A DNA stretch of 64,000 bases from Bin87 sp965204905. Its GTDB lineage: Bacteria > Chloroflexota > Dehalococcoidia > Lucifugimonadales > UBA3495. Made by a program: the position numbers and the translations under genes. Every line of letters starts with the position of its first letter. Position 1 is the stretch's first letter. Location: assembly GCA_965204905.1 (NCBI GenBank), contig OZ242042.1, forward strand, positions 3,038,001 through 3,102,000, in the 5' to 3' direction. The notes beneath the pieces were generated by a model, which saw only the letters and a list, made by a program, of their open reading frames with translations, searched no databases and was not told the DNA's origin. Positions 43,923-51,971 of this stretch are shown piece by piece.

Positions 43923-44525
43923 ATGACTACCGAATCCACGCAACAGCTTGACCCCGAATCGTTGGTGGCGCGCATACTGGCCGAATTACAGGCCAACCCG
44001 GAGGCGCAGCCAGTCCTGCTGCGCGCCATGCTCACCAACGAGTATCTCGGTATGCCGGCTGGCCTGGATCGGATCGAACAGGATGTTGCCGAACTGAAAG
44101 GCAAGACGGTTGAATCGAAAAACGCCGAGCAGCTTCTGGACGAAGCGGCAGCGTTATTTGAAATCGGCGACGTGCTGTGCGGTGCGAGGCTCGCTTATGA
44201 GGGGGCGATGCAGGCGGTGAAAGCGGCGGCGAAGCGCAAAGGCTTCGCGTGCGACACGCGGGAAGATGTGTGGGAGATGATGTACGCGCTGGACGGCATC
44301 AAGAAGCCCGGCCCCGGCCAGTGGCCTGACTTTGACGAGGATCGGCCGCCTCTCCGACACATGGGACACTACGGGGTAGTGGAGTCGTTCCAGAAACACG
44401 CAAACACCCCGTTGCGCGTACAGCAAGACGACCCGGAACGCTACTGGCAGCCCGAGGACTATGCGTTGTACTTGGGGCCGGTGCGCGAACTGGTAAAGAT
44501 GCTCGCCGATGTCAAAGACGTATGA
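43923..44525 (+). CDS. PaREP1/HEPN-like protein, first gene of cassette 2
   Basis: A 200-residue helical protein. After an N-terminal helical arm (TEYLGMPAGLDRIEQDVAEL-type region, about 1-60), the core reads LLDEAAALFEIGDVLCGARLAYEGAMQAVKAAAKRKGF, like the first gene of cassette 1 and the PaREP1/HEPN pattern. Its last codon overlaps the next gene (ATGA). It is longer than its counterpart by the N-terminal arm, which resembles the start of DUF-type regulators with MPAGLDRIEQDV. Function unknown. Confidence 0.55.
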   Translation: MTTESTQQLDPESLVARILAELQANPEAQPVLLRAMLTNEYLGMPAGLDRIEQDVAELKGKTVESKNAEQLLDEAAALFEIGDVLCGARLAYEGAMQAVKAAAKRKGFACDTREDVWEMMYALDGIKKPGPGQWPDFDEDRPPLRHMGHYGVVESFQKHANTPLRVQQDDPERYWQPEDYALYLGPVRELVKMLADVKDV

Positions 44526-44923
44526 CCAGAGACGAGCATCTCCACAAAGCGGAGAGCCTGAGGGAACTGGCGATACACCTGCGCGACGAATTGGCGGCCT
44601 ATGATGCGGCAGGCGAAATCGTTTGGGGCGCGACGGTACACGCGATGAGCGCCGCCGACCCGGAGCACGGAACCGGCGAACACCGCGCGCCCAACACCGC
44701 GAGGCGATTCAACGACGCTGCGCGTCGCATCGCTAATGACAAACTAACTGCGTCAGACTTCTTGGATTGCTTGGAGAATAACCAAGGCGGCTTGCACAAC
44801 CATTATTATCACGGGAACCTTTCGGAGCAGGCTCTTTATGGTTGCCTAACCATGGGGTTCGACTACTTGACCCGTCTGATACAAGTAGCCGCAATCAACC
44901 TTCTTATGGTATCGGAGCCATAA
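44522..44923 (+). CDS. HEPN-like small protein, second gene of cassette 2
   Basis: A 133-residue helical protein. It shares D-x-AG-x(4)-A in the first helices and the segment LHNHYYHGNLSE with the cassette 1 partner (LHIHADRGHLSE). An Arg/His pattern of this kind is found in HEPN ribonucleases, but the classical R-x4-6-H motif is not clear. It is coupled to the upstream gene by a four-base overlap. Confidence 0.55.
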   Translation: MTRDEHLHKAESLRELAIHLRDELAAYDAAGEIVWGATVHAMSAADPEHGTGEHRAPNTARRFNDAARRIANDKLTASDFLDCLENNQGGLHNHYYHGNLSEQALYGCLTMGFDYLTRLIQVAAINLLMVSEP

Positions 44924-44941
44924 GCGGCATCCCGCACTCCG

Positions 44942-46126
44942 CTAGTAGGCCGCCCGCAGCACCTCCATAATCGGGCCGGCATCCACCACAGGCTTGGGGT
45001 TGGTGCTCAGGCTGCGGTCCTGCAGCGTCGCGGTGGCGATGTATTCCAGGCCGTCCTCCGGCACTCCCACCTCGCGCAGCGTGCGGGGCAGTTCCAGGTC
45101 CCGGCACAACTCGTCCACCGCGTCGGCGGCGGCCAGGCCGGCCTCCTCATCGGTCATCGTAGAGTTGGCGACCCCGATGGCCTCGGCAATCATGCGCTGA
45201 CGGTCGGCGCAGGCGTCCAGGTTGTAGCGCATAGTGTGGGGCAGCAGGATGGCGTTGGCCTCCCCGTGAGGCACGTCGTACAGCCCGCCCACGTGGTGGC
45301 AGGTGGCGGTGTTCAATCCCAGCCCACCAAATGACGCCAGGGACGCCATCGCGCACGCCGTCTTGGTGGTCAGCAACGTGTCGATGTCGCCGTCCTTGCA
45401 CTTGGGCAAGTTCTCGAACAGCAGCCGGATGGCGTGCAGGGCCATGCCGTCGCCGATGGGGTTGCGGCCGGTGGAATAGACGGTCTCGATGGCGATGCGC
45501 AGCTGCCCGATGGCGGTGGATACCAGGATCCGCAACGGCGTGGTCGCCAGGGCCTGCCCGTCGATCACGACGGTGCGGTGCGTAACGCCGTCGCCCGCGA
45601 TGCTCAGCTTGCGTCCCTGCTCGTGGTCGGTGATCCCACCGCCGCCGCGGCTGAACTCGGCGCAGCCCATGGTGGTGGGCACGCTGACGATGGGAACCTT
45701 GGGCGATGGCGTGGGCGGAACAATGATCGTGTCGGGCGGCTCAAAGAAGATCGCGTAGTCGCGGATGTCCCCACCCTCGGCCAGCAGGACCGCTATGGCC
45801 TTGGTGGTGTCGTGGGTGCTGCCGCCGCCCACGCTGATGAAGATGTCGGGCTGCGTTTCCTGGGCCATGGCGGCGCCGGCCTCCACGGTCTCAACGGGCG
45901 AGTGGGGCGCGACGCCCGAGTAGGTGCCAACGTAGCGGGAACCCAACGCCTCCTGCACGCGCGGCACCACATTGCACGCGCTGAGGATGGTAGGGCCGCA
46001 GGTAATCATGGCGCGGCTACCACCCAGACTGTCCACCACGCGCGGAAGGTCGTTGATGGCGGCCTCCGAGCAGACAATATCCTGGTGCAGAGGGTCATAG
46101 CGGTATTGCAAAGTGCTGGCGGGCAT
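44942..46126 (-). CDS. iron-containing alcohol dehydrogenase family protein, metal site incomplete
   Basis: A 394-residue protein of the Fe-ADH/maleylacetate-reductase family: SVGGGSTHDTTKA (NAD loop), VPTTMGCAEFS, and DVPHGEANAILLPH (metal His287) preceded by His278. The segment that normally supplies Asp and His (TGMDALTHAIE in relatives) reads STAIGQLRIAIE here, so those two ligands are Gly207 and Ile211. Either the metal site is altered, or the enzyme works without iron like some maleylacetate reductases. The substrate is unknown. Confidence 0.82.
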   Translation of the reverse strand: MPASTLQYRYDPLHQDIVCSEAAINDLPRVVDSLGGSRAMITCGPTILSACNVVPRVQEALGSRYVGTYSGVAPHSPVETVEAGAAMAQETQPDIFISVGGGSTHDTTKAIAVLLAEGGDIRDYAIFFEPPDTIIVPPTPSPKVPIVSVPTTMGCAEFSRGGGGITDHEQGRKLSIAGDGVTHRTVVIDGQALATTPLRILVSTAIGQLRIAIETVYSTGRNPIGDGMALHAIRLLFENLPKCKDGDIDTLLTTKTACAMASLASFGGLGLNTATCHHVGGLYDVPHGEANAILLPHTMRYNLDACADRQRMIAEAIGVANSTMTDEEAGLAAADAVDELCRDLELPRTLREVGVPEDGLEYIATATLQDRSLSTNPKPVVDAGPIMEVLRAAY

Positions 46127-46148
46127 GATTCAATCTCCAGGGCCGGTG

Positions 46149-46346
46149 TCAGGCCGGGATTTGCTCGTAGGCGAAGTCGGGGATATCAATATGCTGGCTG
46201 GCGTGTTCGATGGTGATTGCGCAGAGGCGACCGGTTTCGTCCAGGTCGAGCAGCGTATTCTCATCCCAGTCGCGAGTTTCACACACGGCATCGGGGCACA
46301 ACTCGATGTACAGGGTATCGGTGTCCTGGAAGTATTGTACTTTCAT
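46149..46346 (-). CDS. DUF2283 domain-containing small protein
   Basis: A 65-residue protein with MKVQYFQDTDTLYIEL and LDETGRLCAITIEHASQHI, the DUF2283 pattern. This family is often second in a toxin-antitoxin-like pair. It overlaps the upstream gene by four bases (ATGA). Confidence 0.75.
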   Translation of the reverse strand: MKVQYFQDTDTLYIELCPDAVCETRDWDENTLLDLDETGRLCAITIEHASQHIDIPDFAYEQIPA

Positions 46347-46579
46347 GGTCTGAATCTCCCGTCAACAAAAGCATTGTGCACCGTCTCGCCATCGGGCAGC
46401 AGAATGACGCGCAGATACCTGCCGTCGAGTTCCGCAATCTGTCCCCATCGCCGGATACGTCCGTCCTGTTGCAATTCTTGCCTGACCGGGTCGTCAACCA
46501 CCTGCTGAATCCAGTCCAAAGAAATAAAGGCACGATCGGGGCGATGTCGGGTGGAATGAAAGTAGTCGGTGAACCTCAC
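46343..46579 (-). CDS. DUF4258-like small protein, partner of DUF2283
   Basis: A 78-residue protein (RPDRAFISLDWIQQVVDDPV, then RYLRVILLPDGETVHNAFVD) that resembles DUF4258/RelE-like partners found next to DUF2283. The pairing and coupling suggest a toxin-antitoxin pair, in which this basic RelE-like protein would be the toxin. Confidence 0.65.
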   Translation of the reverse strand: MRFTDYFHSTRHRPDRAFISLDWIQQVVDDPVRQELQQDGRIRRWGQIAELDGRYLRVILLPDGETVHNAFVDGRFRP

Positions 46580-46611
46580 GGGACGCGTATGTACAGAAGC
46601 AGCGGAATGGC

Positions 46612-46884
46612 CTAGAACCCCGCAGTCTCCCGAATCCTGTTGACGATCTCGCCGGTGACCACATGAGCGGTGGGCGGTGATGGATGGAGCGAGCGATACA
46701 GCGGGTCCTCACACCGCGCTTCATACTCGGCTATGGCAATCTCCAACTCCTCGGGCGTGAGTTTCATGGGGACTATCTCCGGCCACAAAACGACCAGTTC
46801 CACCCGCTCGCCCTCAGGAAGGTCTATAGGTTCGTCCAACACTATGGTCTGCCCTTTGACGGTGCCTCTCAGGTCCATCCTCAT
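46612..46884 (-). CDS. AF2212/DUF104-like small protein, possible antitoxin
   Basis: A 90-residue protein with DLRGTVKGQTIVLDEPIDLPEGERVELVVL, the beta-strand pattern of antitoxin-like DUF104/AF2212 proteins, then an acidic helix ending in REYEAR-type residues. No toxin gene follows within 25 bases, so it may be an orphan. AGAGGAA precedes the ATG. Confidence 0.55.
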   Translation of the reverse strand: MRMDLRGTVKGQTIVLDEPIDLPEGERVELVVLWPEIVPMKLTPEELEIAIAEYEARCEDPLYRSLHPSPPTAHVVTGEIVNRIRETAGF

Positions 46885-46947
46885 TTCCTCTTTCTCCCCT
46901 TGCAGTTGGCTCTATTCTACATGGTCAGCGTTGCGAGGGTTGGCCTA

Positions 46948-47466
46948 CTACTGCCCCAACCCCCGCTGCATCCCCCGCAGGTAGCCGGCCTGGCCGCCGT
47001 GCTGATTGACCTCCCAGATGAGCAGGCGGAACATATCCGCCACCGCCATACTTTCACCCCTCCGGTTCGTCATCTGCGTGTTGACCAGGGATTCGTCGTC
47101 GTGCTGGCTGAGGAATTCCAGCAGGTTGTTGCGGGCGGCGTCGGCGTACTCCATCAGCAGAGCCTTGTCGGGACACTTCCAGTTGGTCAGGTCGTCAACG
47201 GTGTAGCCGAACCCGACGTTCATTGGTTCCGGCGCGAAGCCCAGACGCTCGGCCCATTCCCGCTCGTACAGCTGGGTATCCTGCTTGGCCAGCGACTGCA
47301 CCCACATGTCCAGCGCGCGCCCGTAGTGCCAGACGATGAACCCGATGGAATGGCACTGCTCGTTGGGGGTGAACTCAATCTCATCCTGGGTCAGCCCATC
47401 CACGTAGCGAAGCAGCCACTCCCAGTTGTTGTCAAAGGATTCCTTTATGAATTCCTGCAGCGCCAT
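46948..47466 (-). CDS. DinB family protein
   Basis: A 172-residue four-helix-bundle protein of the DinB/YfiT type. The metal-binding His set shows as SIGFIVWHYGRALDMWVQ and LIWEVNQHGGQAGYLRG. Members include thiol-dependent transferases, for example bacillithiol or mycothiol S-transferases; the true role here is open. The ATG at 47466 is chosen because GGAGG lies just before it. A longer frame to 47529 lacks a ribosome site. Confidence 0.82.
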   Translation of the reverse strand: MALQEFIKESFDNNWEWLLRYVDGLTQDEIEFTPNEQCHSIGFIVWHYGRALDMWVQSLAKQDTQLYEREWAERLGFAPEPMNVGFGYTVDDLTNWKCPDKALLMEYADAARNNLLEFLSQHDDESLVNTQMTNRRGESMAVADMFRLLIWEVNQHGGQAGYLRGMQRGLGQ

Positions 47467-47482
47467 GGTTGCCTCCATACCC

Positions 47483-47509
47483 TGGAATCCCGCGCAGGCG
47501 GGAATGACG
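47483..47509. repeat. CGGGAAT palindrome (family C)
   Basis: TGGAATCCCGC and GCGGGAATGACG flank a short centre. The inverse orientation of the same element is at 58357-58410 and 59490-59514. Confidence 0.65.
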
Positions 47510-47516
47510 AAAACTG

Positions 47517-48491
47517 TCAGGTCGTCCACACAGGCGACCGCTTTTCCAGGAACGCGGTGATGCCCTCATGCGCGTCGTCCTCCAGCAGGTTGTCCACCAT
47601 CACCTTGCCGGCGAACTCGTAGGCTGATGGCCGGTCCATTTCGATCTGCTTGTAGAACGCCGCCTTGCCCAACGCCAACGTCTGGGCACTGGCCGACGCG
47701 ATCTGCCTGGCGAGTTCCATCACCTGCTCTTCCAACTCGTCCGCCGGCGCGATGCGGCTGATCAGGCCAAACTCCAACGCTTCCTGCGCCGATATGGGCC
47801 GGCCGGTCAGCAGCATTTCCATCGCCTTCTTGGGCATCACCGAGCGCGCGACGGCAACGCCCGGCGTGGTGCAGAACAAGCCGATCTGCACGCCCGGCGT
47901 GGCAAACGCGGCGGTGTCCGCTGCGACGGCGATGTCGCAGGTGGCAACCAACTGACACCCGGCGGCAGTGGCCAGGCCCTGCACCTGCGCGATGACCGGC
48001 TTGGGCAGCAGGCGTATGCCCTCCATGACGCGGGTACAGGCGTCAAAGACGGCGGTGTAGTCCTCGGCATCCCCGTTGACCAACTCGTTAAGGTCATGCC
48101 CCGAACTGAACACCGGCCCCTCAGAGCGTATCACCACCACGCGGGCTTCGGGATCCTTCGCAATCCAGTCCAGCCATTCTTCCAACGCCGCCAGCGTGCG
48201 CGAGGACAACACGTTGCGCTTCCTCGGGTTGGTCAGCGTCAGCACAGCGATGCCATCTTGCGCCCAGTTGTACAGCACCGTCAGCGGCTCTATTTCGTCC
48301 GGTGCGGCTGGCCTGGCCTGATAGTTCTCTACGGTGGCAACGGCGATAGTGTTGCCGGCCGGGGAGAAAAACTCGACTTCGTAGGCAACGCCCTGCGGGT
48401 GTATATGTACGATAGTACCGACATCGCCGGCCTTGAGGCCCTCATCCGGTATGTCGGCAGTAAGCGTAATTTGTTCAAATTCCTGCAACAT
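47517..48491 (-). CDS. DUF4926-enoyl-CoA hydratase fusion
   Basis: A 324-residue protein. Residues 1-70 are DUF4926 (MLQEFEQITLTADIPDEGLK, AGDVGTIVHIHPQGVAYEVEF), normally a separate small protein. Residues about 72-324 form a crotonase of the ECHDC3-like branch: VIRSEGPVFSSGHDLNELV, then QVQGLATAAGCQLVATCDIAVA. The enzyme would hydrate or isomerise an enoyl-CoA. The DUF6883 gene, the usual neighbour of DUF4926, ends three bases upstream, and an acyl-CoA dehydrogenase gene precedes that. The fusion is in frame with no stop, so it is one protein. Confidence 0.85.
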   Translation of the reverse strand: MLQEFEQITLTADIPDEGLKAGDVGTIVHIHPQGVAYEVEFFSPAGNTIAVATVENYQARPAAPDEIEPLTVLYNWAQDGIAVLTLTNPRKRNVLSSRTLAALEEWLDWIAKDPEARVVVIRSEGPVFSSGHDLNELVNGDAEDYTAVFDACTRVMEGIRLLPKPVIAQVQGLATAAGCQLVATCDIAVAADTAAFATPGVQIGLFCTTPGVAVARSVMPKKAMEMLLTGRPISAQEALEFGLISRIAPADELEEQVMELARQIASASAQTLALGKAAFYKQIEMDRPSAYEFAGKVMVDNLLEDDAHEGITAFLEKRSPVWTT

Positions 48492-48494
48492 ACT

Positions 48495-48833
48495 TCATCT
48501 CCGCCTTGGGAGAGCCGTAATCAGCCAAGGCTCATCCGAGTCGTGATAGATCATCCAAACTGTCTGGACACGGGGGTTGCGTCCGTCGGGAGTTTGCAGT
48601 GCGCCGTCAACGGTGAACTTCGTGCCGTGTTGAGTTTCAATGACGCTGGTGACTTCGTGGCTACCTCCGTGAACCAGCAGAGCGTCCGCAAAGCGCTGCC
48701 ATTCCTCCTGGTTAAACCCGAATTCCATGAAGAACTTGGCTTTGCTCCTACCGCGCTCACTATCCAACGAAAGCAAGTATCTTGTGATTTTGTCCGGTTC
48801 GACGCGGGCACTTTCAGCATTGAGCAGTCTCAT
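48495..48833 (-). CDS. DUF6883 domain-containing protein
   Basis: A 112-residue protein: MRLLNAESARVEPDKITRYL, SERGRSKAKFFMEFGFNQEEWQ, then ETQHGTKFTVDGALQTPDGR and RVQTVWMIYHDSDEPWLITA. This is the DUF6883 pattern, found widely beside DUF4926 and thought to be a toxin-like RNase of the MazF/Barnase type by context only. It sits between acyl-CoA dehydrogenase and the DUF4926-crotonase fusion with gaps of two and three bases, so all three are one transcript. Confidence 0.75.
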   Translation of the reverse strand: MRLLNAESARVEPDKITRYLLSLDSERGRSKAKFFMEFGFNQEEWQRFADALLVHGGSHEVTSVIETQHGTKFTVDGALQTPDGRNPRVQTVWMIYHDSDEPWLITALPRRR

Positions 48834-48835
48834 GC

Positions 48836-50008
48836 CTACCCGCGCGGCAGGCCCAACCCCCGGCTGGCGATGATGTTGCGCTGCACTTCGCTGGTGCCTG
48901 CCGCGATGGTGTGCGAGAACGCCCGCAGCCAGTGCTCCTGCATATCGGCTTCCATCGGCGTCCACTTCTGGTCGCGCAGGCCGCCGTACATGCCCATAAC
49001 TTCCAGGCAGGATGCCGTGGTGCGCTGGACGGTCTCGCTGCCGAACACCTTGGACATGGACGCTTCCTTGTTGGGCACCAGGCCCTCCCCCTGCATCCAC
49101 GCCACGTTGTAGGCGATCAGCCGCGCCACCTCGCACTCGATGTAGCGGTCGGCCAGCACGTTGCGCACCCACGGCTCCTGACTCAGCGGTTTGCCGTTGC
49201 GCGAGATGCCGTCGGCCCACTTTCGGGTGTCGTCCAGGTGCCGGAACGCCGCCGCCGAGTAGTCAATGCCGGAACGCTCGAAGTCCAGCAGCGTAACGGC
49301 GACATACCAGCCGCGATTCTCCTCGCCCACGATGTTGCGGGCGGGGACGCGAACGTTGTCGAAGATAATCTGGTTGAACTCGTGCCGGTTGCCCATGTTG
49401 ATGATGGGGCGCACCTCGATACCCGGCGTCTTCATGTCCACCAGGAAGAAGCTGATGCCCCGGTGCTTGGGCGCGTCGGTGTCGGTGCGGGTCAGCAGCA
49501 TGATCCAGTCGCCCCGGTGTCCCATGGACGTCCAGATCTTGCTGCCGTTGATGACGAACTCATCGCCGTCGCGGATGGCCCGCGTGCTCAACGACGCCAG
49601 GTCGGAACCGGATTCGGGTTCGCTGTACCCCTGGCACCACTGGACTTCGCCCTTGGCCACCGGCGGCAGGTGCTCAGCCTTCTGCTCGTCGGTGCCGTGG
49701 ATCATCAGGGTCGCGCCCATCATGCGGACGCCGAAGTTGTCCCGGCCCGGGGCGCGGTGGTAGGTCATCGCCTCGTTGAAGATGGCGGTGCGCACCGGCG
49801 ACGCTTTCTGCCCGCCGTATTCCTCCGGCCAGTGCATGGTCAGCCATCCCCGGTCGGCCAGCTTGCGCCGCACGTCCAGCGTGCGCTGCCAGTTCTCTTC
49901 GCCGGAACCCCTTTCGCCCAGCTCCCATTCCGGCGCGTATTCTTCGGAGATGAACTGCTGGAGGTCGCTCTGGAAAGTGGCGTCTTCGGTACTGAACTGG
50001 AACTCCAT
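48836..50008 (-). CDS. acyl-CoA dehydrogenase
   Basis: A 390-residue FAD-dependent dehydrogenase: WCQGYSEPESGSDLASLSTRA (FAD/substrate motif), SKIWTSMGHRGDW, and AGTSEVQRNIIASRGLGLPRG near the C-terminus. It oxidises acyl-CoA to enoyl-CoA and passes electrons to ETF. The start is ATG 50008 with AGGAGAG ahead; a longer frame to 50089 has none. It heads the operon with DUF6883 and the crotonase fusion and would supply the enoyl-CoA that the crotonase uses. Confidence 0.93.
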   Translation of the reverse strand: MEFQFSTEDATFQSDLQQFISEEYAPEWELGERGSGEENWQRTLDVRRKLADRGWLTMHWPEEYGGQKASPVRTAIFNEAMTYHRAPGRDNFGVRMMGATLMIHGTDEQKAEHLPPVAKGEVQWCQGYSEPESGSDLASLSTRAIRDGDEFVINGSKIWTSMGHRGDWIMLLTRTDTDAPKHRGISFFLVDMKTPGIEVRPIINMGNRHEFNQIIFDNVRVPARNIVGEENRGWYVAVTLLDFERSGIDYSAAAFRHLDDTRKWADGISRNGKPLSQEPWVRNVLADRYIECEVARLIAYNVAWMQGEGLVPNKEASMSKVFGSETVQRTTASCLEVMGMYGGLRDQKWTPMEADMQEHWLRAFSHTIAAGTSEVQRNIIASRGLGLPRG

Positions 50009-50064
50009 GGTAGTACTCTCCTGGTGTTTGGAAGGGTTGCCCTGGGTTGTTGGCGAAATCGGGA

Positions 50065-50604
50065 TTAGTATCTCGTTATGACGCCGCAAGCCACACGCCC
50101 GCCGGCGCCGGCGTCTTCGCCATAGGTATCCGGATTTTCGTGGACGATAATGGCTGATCCATCGACGTCAAAGAGGGAATGGTCCGCGTCGGCGTCGAGA
50201 GTAACCGCAGCGGTGAAGTAATCGGCGCGCGCTGCGCCGTCGGCGTCGGCGTAAATGTTCGGCAAGTCGCCGGCGTGTACGCCAGCGGGGTTATTGTAGC
50301 CATGGCCAACGTCACCCGGATTGAAGTGGTCCCCGGCCGCGGCAAAATCGGGCGAGCAAGTGCCCACAGTATGGATGTGGAAGCCATGCCCGCCGGGAGC
50401 CAGCCCGTCCACTTCCGCCGCTATCAGCACGCCGTGATGCGTTTGCGTCAGTGTGACTACACCCATGCCCGAACCGTCCGGCCCGACCAGCGCGGCGACG
50501 GCTCGCGCGCCAACGCCCTGTGGCTGGGTTGAAGCCTGTCCGCAGGCCAGCACAGCAAGCATGGCGGCGGCAACAACGATAATTATGATGAGAGTTCGCA
50601 ACAT
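50065..50604 (-). CDS. sodC: Cu/Zn superoxide dismutase, lipoprotein type
   Basis: A 179-residue Cu/Zn SOD. HGFHIHTVGTC carries the copper/zinc His and the conserved Cys, GDHFNP gives the next His, and IIVHENPDTYGED the last copper His; the second Cys is in RVACGVI. The signal peptide ends in lipobox AVLAC, so it is anchored on the outer face of the membrane. It converts superoxide to peroxide and oxygen outside the cell. Confidence 0.93.
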   Translation of the reverse strand: MLRTLIIIIVVAAAMLAVLACGQASTQPQGVGARAVAALVGPDGSGMGVVTLTQTHHGVLIAAEVDGLAPGGHGFHIHTVGTCSPDFAAAGDHFNPGDVGHGYNNPAGVHAGDLPNIYADADGAARADYFTAAVTLDADADHSLFDVDGSAIIVHENPDTYGEDAGAGGRVACGVITRY

Positions 50605-50659
50605 ATCGTTTCAACGTCTCCAGGGAAACTGAACAGGCCAATCTTACCACGCTGGCGCG

Positions 50660-51511
50660 TTACATTTGGCTGTAGCCGCTGCCGGGACCCCGCGTGTCGT
50701 CCACGCCCCAGCCGCGGCCTTCGCTGATCCAGCCGAATTCCATCAGGATCTGCTGGCTGTAGCACACGCGGCCGGTGACTTTATCAACGGGTTCCGAGGC
50801 CAGTAAGAGCGTGGCCTGTGCCAGCAGTTCCGGCGGCTCGCCGCGCGGGTCGTCCATACCCTCGACCAGGTGATGGAACACGGTGCCCGGCGTCGGCACC
50901 ACCAACGAGGGCGCAACCGCCGTTACGGAAATGCCGTACTCGTACACCTCCTGGGCCAGCCCTTGGGAGAACCGCTCCAGGGCAGCCTTCTCCGCGCCGT
51001 AGCAGGTGCCGTTGTTGGGCGGCGTGGTGTATGGCCCGCGGCCGGGACCCACGGCGGAGCCGGAGGATATGTTGACGATGCTGCCCGATTTGCGCTCGAT
51101 CATGTCGGTCAGCGCCAGCTGGCTCAGGATGAACGGCGCGTGGAAGTTCACCGCCCACGAGCGCATCCACCGGTTGATGGGAAAGTCCTTGATGGGCAGG
51201 TAGTAGGTGAGTGCCGCGTTGTTCACCAGCACGTCCACCGGGCCGTAGATGCGTCGCGCTTCGGATACCAGCATCTCGCAGTCTTCCGGCAGGGAGATGT
51301 TGGCGGCCACGGGCGTCGCCTCGCCGCCGGCCTCCTTGATGTCAGCGATGGTCTTGGCCAGGGAGCCTTCCAGCGGGTGGTCGCCCTCATTGACAGTGCG
51401 GGCGGCGCAGATGACGCGGGCGCCCTCGGCGGCAAACAGTCGGCTGATCTCGGCGCCAATACCACGGCTGGCGCCGGTGACAATGGCGGTTTTTCCTTCG
51501 AGTCGGGGCAT
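50660..51511 (-). CDS. SDR family oxidoreductase
   Basis: A 283-residue short-chain dehydrogenase: TGASRGIG (NAD(P) loop), VLVNNAALT, NISSGSAVG (catalytic Ser) and the YGAEK motif (Tyr-x3-Lys). The C-terminal 30 residues extend beyond the normal 250. The substrate is unknown. Confidence 0.9.
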   Translation of the reverse strand: MPRLEGKTAIVTGASRGIGAEISRLFAAEGARVICAARTVNEGDHPLEGSLAKTIADIKEAGGEATPVAANISLPEDCEMLVSEARRIYGPVDVLVNNAALTYYLPIKDFPINRWMRSWAVNFHAPFILSQLALTDMIERKSGSIVNISSGSAVGPGRGPYTTPPNNGTCYGAEKAALERFSQGLAQEVYEYGISVTAVAPSLVVPTPGTVFHHLVEGMDDPRGEPPELLAQATLLLASEPVDKVTGRVCYSQQILMEFGWISEGRGWGVDDTRGPGSGYSQM

Positions 51512-51533
51512 TGTGTGTTGTCCTTATTCCTGT

Positions 51534-51971
51534 TTAGCGTCCATTCTCGCCGGAGGTTCCACTGCGCGAGGGCGGCAGTTCGGTGAAGGGCCGTCCGTCG
51601 CGCTCCGCAGCCTCGCGACGCTCAAGCCAAGCCTCCCAAGCTTGATCTCTTTCCCTACGGGCCTCCTCTCGAACACTGTCCTTGTACAATTTTGCCAGTA
51701 CCATTGGTATTCCCTCCACGATTCCGAATGCCAGCGGGAATGCGACACCGACGGTTACAGCGGCGGCGACAATTACGATTATAACAATTTCGGGCCAGGC
51801 CAGCGGTGGATTCTCCGCAGTCGCTATGCGCGCATAGCTCAAAAGTCCCGCCAAAGCTGTCCAGCAGGAGTAGAACGTTAGCAGGAACCAGCCGTTGCGA
51901 CGAATCAGAACATCGAAAGCGTTGGCCCTGCCGTCCTGAGTTCGGTCATTTCGAGAATCTGCGCTAGCCAT
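51534..51971 (-). CDS. two-helix membrane protein of unknown function
   Basis: A 145-residue protein with two membrane helices (about 25-47 and 58-85) and a charged C-terminal helix (REEARRERDQAWEAWLERREAAERDGR). It overlaps the 3' end of panB by eight bases, so it is co-translated. No family recognised. Confidence 0.55.
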   Translation of the reverse strand: MASADSRNDRTQDGRANAFDVLIRRNGWFLLTFYSCWTALAGLLSYARIATAENPPLAWPEIVIIVIVAAAVTVGVAFPLAFGIVEGIPMVLAKLYKDSVREEARRERDQAWEAWLERREAAERDGRPFTELPPSRSGTSGENGR

